A stretch of 64,000 nt of DNA, from positions 39,832,762 through 39,896,761 of the forward strand of contig NC_053042.1 in NCBI RefSeq assembly GCF_003473485.1, written 5' to 3'. The position numbers and the translations under genes are program-made. Below, one piece after another: positions 9,308 through 19,600 of the stretch (position 1 is its first letter; every line of letters starts with the position of its first letter). Below the pieces are notes generated by a model. It had not been told where the DNA came from. It saw nothing but the letters and a program-made list of their open reading frames with translations, and did no database searches. This DNA is from Medicago truncatula. Its lineage: Eukaryota; Streptophyta; Magnoliopsida; Fabales; Fabaceae.

Positions 9308-11431
9308 GTTACCCTCTCTTGTTTAGAGGGTAATTACCCTATCATGATATCAACCAATCGAAATGTAATATAGATAGGTAACATTAAATGTCAAATAAAT
9401 GAGTAGATTTTTTCTAAAAATAAAGAGTTAATCTTAATCATTTTTTTAAGGAGAGTTAATCTTAATCATAAAGTAACTTTTAATACTTTTAATTTTTATT
9501 TAATTTTTTATTGAAACAGTAAATGATTTTTTTTTTTTTATATTAAGGTGTTCAATCTTAATTAATTTACACCATAAGACTTATAACAAATAAAATTTTA
9601 CATCAAATTTCTGTCATCTGGATGTACTTAAATTCATCACTTACATTCATAAAATTTCTTCCATTCTAGAACCCCGAACGTGAGAACAAAAACATCTCCT
9701 TCATTCAAATTTCTTCTTCTTTATTCTTTCCTATTGATCAATTCTTGTTTCTTTTTCATTCTTCTTCCCATTTTGATTTGTTCAATTTTGTCGTTCCAAA
9801 CTGCCGTAGTTTCCAATTATAGTGAGAATTGTCATTGTTTCTAGAACTGCGTCAGGTATCGTGACTTACTTTTTCTTATTTAAGTAGTCAACCTAATAAA
9901 ATCTGAAAACACGCATAGATCTGCCTCACTATCAGCCAAAGCCTTTAAGTCCAAACAAAAGAACAAAAGCCTCATCACATAACTATTTCAGCAGCAACCA
10001 AAAAAATGCTAGCAGACTCCCACAACATCACAACGGCAACACCTGCTAGCAGCCCTCAAAGTACAACAGATGACTTACTCAATTGTTATAATTAACTACC
10101 TCACAACCAAGAAAAATCAAATAAAAAAGAAAAATCAAGTCACCATACCTGACGTGGTACTGGAAATAACGACAATTCTCACGATATTTGGAATCAAACG
10201 AACGACGATGATTCTCACGAAAATTGAAAAATGTGGCAGTTGGGGACGACAAAATTGAACAATCAAAATGGGAAGAAGAAATTTTATGAATATAACTGAT
10301 AAATTTAAGGACATTCAGAAGAAAGAAATTTGATGTGAAATTTTAATTGTTCTAAGCCAATCCTGTAGTGTAAATTAACTAAGATTGAATACCTAAATAT
10401 GATTAAGGCTATTACATTATGGGTCCTTTATCTTATTTATATGTAACACTTTGGTCCTTTATCTTTATTTTTTTTCTCGTTTAGGTCCTTTATCTTTCTT
10501 AGAAGCACATATACATCTTTTTTCTCATTTTTTATTAAAAATGAAAAAAAATCCTGAAATATGATGAAGATGTTCATCATCTTCATCTTCTTCCTTTGAA
10601 TCTTCATCATCTTCTTTAAATAAAAAAAAAATTCTACTAAAATATATCTCAAAATATCGTGAATTAATGTTATTTTCACCTCAAATCTTCTTTTAAACAC
10701 AAAAATCAAAACCTTAATTTCACAAATGTTGCAAGGCGGATGGTGGAGGCTTGGTCACTGACGGAAGGGTTAGGCTTTACGAAAGTTAAGATTGTTCTGG
10801 AAACAACAAAATGGATGTGCAAAGCTGCTCTTGGGGTTATTTTTATGTCGGGTTTGAATATTGAGTTATAAAATAATAATAATAATATACGGTGTGACAA
10901 TCCTTTTTTTTTTTTTTTTGCGAGGAAACTAAATCTCTTTCTCTACAGGATTATGATTTTTGTGTTTAAAAGAAGATTTGAGGTGAATATAACATTAATT
11001 CATGATATTTGTGTAGAAATTTTTTTGATTCAAAGGAAGAAGATGAAGATGATGAACATCTTCATCATATTTATGGATTTTTTTCATTTTTAATAAAAAT
11101 ATATTTTAAAAAATAAAATTATGTATTTCTTTTATAAAAAATATGAGAAAAAGAATGTATATGTGCTTTTATAAGAGATAAAAGACCTAAACGAAAAAAA
11201 TAAAGATAAATGACCAAAGTTTTAGAAATAAATAAGATAAATGACCTCTAATGTAATCATGTCTATAATTAAATAAAATTAAAAGTATTAAAAGTTACCT
11301 TATGATTATAATTGATTTTTTTTTTAGAAAAAATTGACTCATTTATGGCATTTAATGTTGTCAATGTATATTATATTTTGATTGGTTGATATCATGAGAG
11401 GGTAAATACCCTCTAAACAAGAGAGGGTAAT
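9308..11431. mobile_element. Large non-coding inverted-repeat element
   Basis: The left end reads taccctctcttgtttagagg, followed by atgatatcaaccaatc and more. The right end is the complement, ending aacaagagagggta. A partial second left end lies at about 9229-9290. The inner arms (about 9590-9680 and 10290-10360) also pair. The interior has no recognisable transposase, only a younger nested element at about 10404-11262. The family could not be decided, since no clean target duplication was seen. Confidence 0.6.
10404..11262. mobile_element. Nested MITE with attacatta / taatgtaat ends
   Basis: The left end, attacattatgggtccttta, is complementary to the right end, taaatgacctctaatgtaat. The arms pair over roughly 200 bases, including the caaaggaagaagatgaagat segment near 11030 and its complement near 10570. 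It is inserted in the larger element 9308-11431 and so is younger. No protein-coding capacity. Confidence 0.6.
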
Positions 11432-13572
11432 ATAGAAAAAATCACATTTATTGCATTAGAAATTGAAGTTTTTACTTTTTTTAAAAATAATTTCTTTATT
11501 AAAAATGTTTAAAGAGTGTATCGGGGACAGTCATTAACAAAAACCCTTTACTTAATAGCTACAATTTTTTCGAAATATTTTTTGTCATTTAAAAAATTAT
11601 AATAACTAAAAACAATGAAGGGATGCTTTTTTTTCTTATGAAATAATATTTCTCATTCATTCAAAAAAATGATAAATAATTTATTGATTTAGTAAACAAA
11701 TATACCAAAATACTTAAATTTGTTAATTTATTGAAGACATATGGATTTAATTCATATACATAAAAAGTGTAAAAAAAAAAAAAAAACTATGTTGTGAAAG
11801 CTTTATACCGACAATGCATCTAAATTATTCTTTTAAAAAAGAATATAAAATATTGTGAAACCCTCTCAAAAACAAATAAAATATTGCGAAATGAGGACAC
11901 TAATTTGTCTAGCCTTTTCATGTTTCTTTGATAAAAATATAATATTTCAAAAAAAAAATGTTTAGAGAAAAAAATCATGCGTAGATATTTTTTCTACATT
12001 ACCCTTGATGAATTTCCAATTATCTACCCATATCAAAGAAAAATGTCACTTTTATTCTTACAATTAATTACCATTTTTATCTCAAAAACATCAAACTTTT
12101 CCATTTCTTTTATTTAATATGTGATCTCCATCTATTTCGTTCAAAAATCGAACTCAAGTTGTCATGAGGTAAATTACTCTCAATTCATCAAGGAGTAATG
12201 TAGACCCTCGTTGATAAATACATTAATAGTTTTCATTAAAAATTAATATATTTCATAAAAGAAAGAGACAATAAAGTCTATATATAGCAACTAATCACAA
12301 AACCAATTTTTTCACGTTTCCATGAATTCACAAAAGGTCGACAAAGTCAATTTGCGTATAATTTCTTGATGGATCTTGCTAAATAGGTGATAGGAGCAGC
12401 TAAATAAGTCCATTCACATATTAACAGCGAATATAATTTCTCTCAATAACCAATCACTCAATCAATTCCAAGATTTGGTTTATTTTGGTTGATTTCGTTA
12501 TTTATTGCCTTTCTTTTAGGCAAGTTGATTTGTTATTATATCCCTCCGTCAATTTTATGGATGTATCATTATCATTTTGTCAAGAAGTAAAACAATACAA
12601 GCAGCCAGCTCTAGCTCTCAGCAGCCGGAGTTTGCATTTTCATCTTCTTCATTTTGTGACTTGTGAAGATGTTTACTTCTAGAAAGTAAAACAATACTTA
12701 AAGTTGTAGCATATTCCTTTTTGTTTTTGTCTTTAGATGAATTGTGGCAAATATGCACAAGATTCATATACATTACACATATGTGAGATTTCAAATTTAA
12801 ATATGGATGAAAATGTTCAATCTAACGATCAACATTAATTAAACTAAGTCTTACAAACAAAGTATTCTATATATATCCTTTATTTTTAACTAAACTTTTA
12901 GAAAATAACTTTCATTTTTTTTACTTCAAAAAGTAATATGTACTTATTTATTTTTAGTGCAGAAAATAACTTTAAGAAAATAGCTAGACACTATAAAACA
13001 AATATTTGTCAACTTGATATTTTTTTCAATTACTTAATTATCGATATTTTTAAAGTAGTATTTATTTAATTTTTTTCACAAAAGTAAGAATTAACATTTC
13101 CTACTAAAAATGGAAACTTTGGCTCTGCTAGGATTTCGAGAGAGTCGAGCGTGAGTGTACAGTGAACCACCGTACACTGCAAAGACAAGTTGTCAGCACG
13201 GTTAATTGGCTAGATCGCACTCGCAGACATGCTTAAAAGGGTTATTAATAAGTTGCGGAGTTCATCATTTTCCTCAAAAGTCAATGTCTTTTGTTGGATA
13301 ATATTGGAGTTGTAATAAAGAGGATGTAGTGAATTGAGAAGCAAATCTCATACCAATAAATTTAGATATATGGAACAAAAAGGAAGTAGTAATAATCAAT
13401 AATTAAAGTAGTAATTTAGATATATGTTAGTTTTTTTAAAAAAAAAAATGGTCATAAAAGTAGAAGTTGAAAAAAAAAAACACAATGAGTCCTTATTCCA
13501 TTACTTCAAATGCACATACAAACTACTAGTGACACTTTCATTGCTCCATTTTTTCATAATTCTCCTACTTGA
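11432..13572. other. Intergenic DNA without recognised gene
   Basis: Very AT-rich with many homopolymer runs. A slightly GC-richer block at about 13110-13240 has a short inverted pair (gtgtacagtg / accaccgtacact), but I recognise no gene or element. Nothing else is supportable. Confidence 0.4.
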
Positions 13573-13769
13573 TCTAATTCACCACCACTATTACCTCAAG
13601 GTCCTCCTCAAGTTGTTGTTATGAGTTCTTGTGCTGCTTGCAAGATTTTGAGGAGAAGATGTACTGTTGATAAGTGTGTTTTGGCATCTTATTTTCCTCC
13701 TATACTGATCCTGCCAAGTTTACCATTGCTCATAGAGTTTTTGGTGCTAGCAACATTGAAAATGAATAA
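13573..13769 (+). pseudogene. LOB-domain (LBD) gene fragment, frameshifted
   Basis: Reading from the codons for SPPLLPQGPPQVVV through MSSCAACKILRRRC to YFPP gives the start of a plant LOB/LBD transcription-factor domain. After YFPP a two-base shift (extra 'at') moves the match to the next frame, which continues TDPAKFTIAHRVFGASNIE and then stops. The zinc-binding block reads C-x2-C-x6-C-x4-C instead of the strict C-x2-C-x6-C-x3-C. The rest of the domain (leucine-zipper-like part) and the variable C-terminus are absent, and a stop lies just upstream. It most resembles the LBD1/LBD11 group (from memory). A dead fragment, probably a partial duplication carried here. Confidence 0.85.
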
Positions 13770-14795
13770 CATTGAAAAACTGAACCTCATTATCTCAATA
13801 AATAATATGTAATAAGTGAATCAACCTAGGACTTTTAGCCTCACATTGAAGGTTCACACATAATGTTTGAAAGGATAAGTGCGTAATGTGAAGATAATTT
13901 TCGGCTGCCTGCAACATCCTTATTTATAATCTTAAGGTATTACATAATAAGGATCCGTGTTTGAACAAGTAAATCCCAGCCCATGAAAAAAGCAAGTGGC
14001 ACAAAACCGTAGTCAACTGCTTTAGATATCATATTTGTGACCTTCAAGACATCTGAATTAGGTTTTGGGTTCAACATGCAAGTTGTTGCTCTACTTATTA
14101 TATTTCCAACGAATGCTCGTACACTTCAATCCAATAATCACAACCCAAGTTATGGTCTACAGAGTGACCATAGATCAATATGCAAATAATTTCAAAAATT
14201 AGTCAAAGAAATACATCAGAGATTAATTATGACTCACCATTTAGAAACATGCTAACAAGCTGATATTAGGCTCAAACTGATCTCAAAATTTCAAAGTACA
14301 AAGCCAGAAAATATGTGCTTAAACGTGCAAATTAATATATTTTCAAAAATCCAAAATTAAGCCGAAAAAAAGCTTATGATAGACAACAATAAATAGTTAG
14401 ACCTTAAATATTTTGACAGGACAAACTTAAGTTTTGCAAAAGTCTAACTTAGTGCAACATATTTCCTCTAATAATGATGGTGTATGTGTTCCTCTTATTT
14501 GATCGCAAAACACTTGTGATAATTTTTATTTTTACAAGAGCGATAGTTGGCTTTTAATAAAGTTTAATTATAAAAAGATTTAAATGTACTTTTAGCCCCC
14601 TCAATGTTTATAAACTAGCGATTTTGACCACTAATTTTAAAAATAGCACATTTGCCCCACTCCCATTTCAGTCCATTTTACAAAAATCAACACATACATA
14701 ACCATCCACTTAACTAAATCAAACAACATGTAATTTTTTTATTTTAAAATAAAAAACTAAGCAAACGTCACAATCTTACAAAAACGACCTCAAGT
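13770..14795. other. Intergenic DNA between LBD fragment and MULE
   Basis: No gene is visible. About 14570-14760 resembles one side of a 'tttagccccctcaatg' type repeat (low-copy MITE remnant), with no partner arm in view. Confidence 0.4.
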
Positions 14796-14804
14796 CCTAG
14801 AAAT

Positions 14805-15963
14805 GAATTTTTTTTTTCTGCCCTAGTTTATACAAAAAAATACAAAAATGTCCCACTGTTTCGAAAAATTGCGCAAATGCCCTACTTTTTCAGAAGTTCC
14901 TGGTACCACTCCCCTTGGAGTTGCAGGGTACCCTAAAAAATCACAAATTTTTTGTCCTTATTGTACCCCGCTACTTGGAGTTGCGGGGTACTTTCCTATT
15001 TTTTTTTCTTCAATTTTTTAACTACCCCGCAAGTTGGACTTGCGTTTTAGCTTTTGGTTTTTTTTTTTAAATTTTTTAAATACCCCTCTACTTGGAGTAG
15101 AGTGGTATAATGAAGACAAAAAAAAAAAATGAACGTGTAATAATTACTCTCTAATAATAAAAAAATTAATTAAAATTATATAACCAATAAAATACCATCT
15201 ACAATGCCGCATGTTCTAGCTTTTGTCACGACTACAAGACTTTTGTCGATAACAAATTCACGAATGAGTGTGTATACGCCGTATACAACATCCACTTCGA
15301 CGTGGTTCACCACCAGACATATTGGCCTAATTATGAAGGACTGAAGGTGGTTCCCAACAAGTCCATGCGTAGGGCAAAGAAAGGTCGTCCACCAATTACT
15401 TGCATTAGGACCGAGATGGACGATGTGGAAACTGAGAGAAGATGCGGCGTTTGTAGGATGCTTGGTCATTCCCGCAAAGATTGCATTAATATTAGACACC
15501 AGTAGAAATCTAGTCTTTATTTCGTTTGTAGGATGTCTGGTCATTTCCACAAATAATTGTAGATTTTATGGTATTTTATTGGTTATATAATTTTAATTAG
15601 TTTTTTATTATTAAAGAGTAATTATTACACATTCATTTTTTTTTTTGTCTTCATTATACCACTCTACTCCAAGTAGAGGGGTATTTAAAAATTTTTTAAA
15701 AAAAAACAAAACCTAAAACGCAAGTCCAACTTGCGGGGTAGTTAAAAAATTGAAAAAAAAAATAGGAAAGTACCCCGCAACTCCAAGTAGCGGGGTACAA
15801 TAAGGACAAAAAATTTCTGACTTTTTAGGGTACCCCGTAACTCCAAGTGGAGTGGTACCATGGACTTCTGAAAAAGTAGGGTATTTGCGCAATTTTTTGA
15901 AAAAGTGGAACATTTTTGTATTTTTTTTGTATAAATTAGAGCAGAAAAAAAAAAAAAAAAACT
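14805..15963. mobile_element. Mutator-like element (MULE) deletion derivative
   Basis: Two arms of about 360 bases (14805-15175 and 15595-15963) are inverted copies of each other at roughly 90 per cent, judged by eye. They include the repeated tacccc/ggggta blocks around acttggagt. The element is flanked by an exact 9-base direct repeat, cctagaaat (14796-14804 and 15964-15972). Long terminal inverted repeats and a 9-base duplication are the hallmarks of MULEs. The interior retains only the last part of a transposase gene (15302-15505), so the copy is non-autonomous. Confidence 0.9.
15302..15505 (+). pseudogene. C-terminal remnant of a MULE transposase
   Basis: The 67-codon open stretch contains YWPNYEGLKVVPN, then a basic MRRAKKGRPP, then IRTEMDDVE and a CCHC zinc knuckle CGVCRMLGHSRKDC (C-x2-C-x4-H-x4-C), ending at a stop. 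This order matches the end of plant mudrA-type transposases after the SWIM finger. The DDE catalytic core and the SWIM finger are missing. A second partial knuckle-like copy follows at 15527-15562 (CRMSGHFHK-like), suggesting a small internal duplication. Confidence 0.8.
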
Positions 15964-16365
15964 CCTAGAAATAGATTGTTTAAGTTGAAAAGATAGATAA
16001 TATGAAGATTAACAATCAAAATCTCCACATTATTTTCTCAATTTTTTTTTTTTTTCCAACCAAGAGAATCTACTACCCCAAATCCCTTTTCCTTATGCGC
16101 GCTTTTTATATAATCCTCCCTCAAAAAAAAAAAAAATATAATCCTCCCCAAGCAAACGTTTCAATCTCGCAACCAATTCTGTTTCGGTTAGTATTCAATT
16201 TCACTTCTATTAATAATTTTCTTGCTTCGTTCATCATGCTACATCGATTTTTGCTTGTGTCACTATCTAGTTTTCAATTTTTTGTTATGGAAATTTCATA
16301 CAGAATTGTGCTTTTATCAAATGTATGTATCTGTTATGTGATACTTGGTTCCACTTTTTGAGGGG

Positions 16366-16594
16366 GCAAAATTGATTCTAGAGCTCTAGAATTAATTCAC
16401 ATGTTTGGTTGCTTTCGAGTAAAATTAATTTTGCTTGATTCTACTTGAAGTTTGAATTTGTAGCTTTTGGTTGTAAATGAGTTTTATACACAAATTTAAA
16501 ATTCAACTCACTTTTACATGAATGTATAGAAACATAAATCATTTTACCTTCAACTCACTTTTAGCCGTAATCTATTTTACAGAATCAATTTACT
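16366..16594. mobile_element. Legume MITE at the 5' end of the TXNL4B-like gene
   Basis: The ends read aaaattgattcta and agaatcaattt, with an interior containing cacatgtttggttgctt. A related, degraded copy lies at about 31530-31845 in the Aux/IAA intron. Its right end stops about 20 bases before the ATG at 16615, so it must lie in the leader or in a leader intron. Confidence 0.55.
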
Positions 16595-16614
16595 CAAAAC
16601 TGTGGTGAAGAAGA

Positions 16615-19600
16615 ATGAGTTACATGTTAACAACGTTGTCTCAAAAGAGAGAGGTTGATTCTATCATCAGAGACACTATAGATAAGGTTCTTGTCCTGCG
16701 CTTTGGTCGTGAATCTGATCCTAACTGTCTCCACCTCGATCAAATTGTATGTTTTCCTTTTGTCTCCTTTTTTAATTTATCTTGTTTTATTTTTTGAATT
16801 TTATATGATTCACAATTCTAACCCTTTACTTTTCATTTGTGTTGTTGATACAGCTTTCTAAAGCAGCAAGAGAGGTGTCCAAATTCGCAACTGTGGCACT
16901 TGTTGATGTTGACTCTCCTGACATTCAAGTTTATGTCAAATATTTTGACATCACTTTGATTCCATCTACACTGTTTTTCTTCAATGCCCATCACATGAAA
17001 ATGGATTCTGGGTATGATATTGTTACTTCCTTTGTGTTTTTGCTTTTGTTTATTGCTTCCTGTTCTGATTTTATGTTCAATTATTTTTAGTTGGTTCTTT
17101 AGTTCCGTTATGTTTGTGTAATTGGTAGATATTGTGTTAGATGATTTGCTTATAGTTATGATTCCTATTGAAAAGTATTGCAGGAAACAAAAAATGTACT
17201 TCCATATTTTGAAACTTGATGAGATTTGTAGTCTGTCTCTTATTTATTTTATTTAAAATTTCCCTTTGGATGTTGATGTTATTCTGTTATATACATGAAT
17301 TAGTACCAGAATAGATGGTTAGTTTCATTAACTATTTGTTCTACAATGCTTATATGTTCTTTTAGTTGAGAATTGAGATCATTTCGTGAAAAGTTGAGGA
17401 TTTGAAGTTGGCTTATAGAAGGTCTGAAAACTGGAATTGATCCTTCCTCTTCAATTTTACAGCATTGATCATTATGTATCTGTAAACTTCGATTCATGTG
17501 TGTTTAGAGGCGTGAGTGGGCATGTGGGGAAGGAGGGGAGAAGAGAGTTTGTTGGTTAAGAATGACCTTCCTTTAGTAAATTGTCCTAAAGTCCAAACAA
17601 AGTTGTACGAATCAAATGTCATTCAAATAAGTTAGGGAGGATATATCTATGTTGAGAAGAGTTTGCTCATATTGTGAACTCTCTCGACTAAGCTATCCAT
17701 TTATGTTTTCTCTTTTTGTTTTAAAGTTAGGAGTTAGGACCTAGTTTCCTCTTATTGTGTATGTGTGTTGTACTATTGCATTCTTTTTAGCTTTTTATCG
17801 GTTGTACCTCCTAAACATGTATTTATGGGTGCTTAATTCACCTAATGTTTTAAAATATAGAACCTTTAGACCTTTACTTTTGGTCACTTTTGTCGAGTTA
17901 AAATTTGCAGGTAATATTTTAAATTTGTTATCTTTTGAGTGATATAAAAAATTGAGGCATGGAGGACATCATGATAAAAACTACTATGTGAAATGTTAAA
18001 AAATCCCAACATTGGATGAGACAAGGCCTGAAAATGTATTTAAAAGTTGGGGGAGTCCTCACCTTACAACCCAGTTTTGTAATGGTTTAGTTAGGCTCAA
18101 CCCACATTCTAAGGAGAAACACCACTTAAGCGGGCCTATTATTTTAAGCTAAATGAGTTTGCTCTAAAAGTAAATAGCTACCTTTACACCGGTAAATACA
18201 ATCTGAACTAATCAATCACTCAAATGTTGGGTAAGTTTGGTTTTTGAAGTGAAGCTTATTCAAATCAAGTATTAAGTCTAATAAATGTTGCAATGTAATG
18301 TACGCCTGAGTCTATGAAACTTTTCATTATCTCTATAGTGCAATTAAACCATGTTTACTCAAAAGCTTTAGATGGTGTAAATGCAAACTATTAACTTTTT
18401 GTATTTGGTAATCCCCTGTTCTGCAAATGTTGGCTTAGATCTCTATGTTTATCTTATGTTCTGACTTATATCAATGAATTTAGGGAGTCTGCTTTTTTAT
18501 TTTTTTCTTTTACTTTATTTTATGTAGGACTGCAGATCATACTAAATGGATTGGTGCTTTTCACAAAAAGCAAGACTTCATTGATGTGGTTGAGGTACGT
18601 ATCCCTGTTTGCTGGATCCATAATGTTATTCGTGTGGATCTTTCATCTTAGTGGCATGATTATCAATTGCTTAAACTACTGATAGCTTTTAATATTAAAT
18701 TTATAGGTAAAATAGTAATAGATGATGATTATATGAAGATTTACAAGATTATGTAGTCCAAGCGTGAAAGTATGTGCAATAGTCTTATAGATAATATTGT
18801 TAAAAAAAGAGAGTCTTATAGATAATAAATTAGCGATAAATCATATCCTAGTCATTCCAAAACAAACCGAATACTTTCAATTACGAAAAATATTCTAAAA
18901 CAAAATGATAAATCATATCCTAGTCATTCCACATTGAGAAAATCAGCCTCTATGCCTAGCTCAGATGAGGACAAGTCAACTCAGCAACTTCAAGAAATCC
19001 ACTATCATCCAAACTCATCTCTAGCGACATCCCATATTTTACTTTCCTCTTGATGATATTGGGGAGTGCTCCTTGATAGAAGTCGAAGGTTACTATGCAC
19101 ATATACTAAAGCTTCCGCTCTATGTGGTGTCATCTTGTTTCTCTTCAAAAATGGATAAATGAATATGTACTTCAATTTCTTTCACAACATGAAGATGGAC
19201 AAGGTTGTTCAAGTAGCTTAGGTGCATCCTTTTGAAGTAATAGACCTCGAGCACCATGAACCAATCACCATACTTTTGGATCCATATCATCTTTATCAAC
19301 TAGAGAATCAAATTGTCAAAACCTTCTCTTCCATCTGAGAAGTTTGCAAACTCTGTTCACTTTCCTTCTTTCATCTACAACAGGAAACAATCTTCTGAAA
19401 CATTTTTCTCTTTCCTCAGTGAGCTCAATGGATAAGTGAAGATACTAATAGAGTCCCTCCACATCAAGCCATTGAGCTTACTGAGGAAAGAGAAAAATGT
19501 TTTAAAAGGTTGTTTCCTGATGTAAATGAAAGGAAAAAAAGTGAACATAGAGTTTGCCAACTTCTCAAATGGAAGAGAAGGATTTGACAATCTTGATGAT

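Noticed and set aside
15176-15550. 124-codon minus-strand ORF in the MULE
   Set aside because: The opposite strand carries the transposase C-terminus with a zinc knuckle; the minus frame has no family features.
16002-16361. 119-codon ORF upstream of the TXNL4B-like gene
   Set aside because: Low-complexity, homopolymer-derived Phe/Lys runs; more likely leader and intron sequence.
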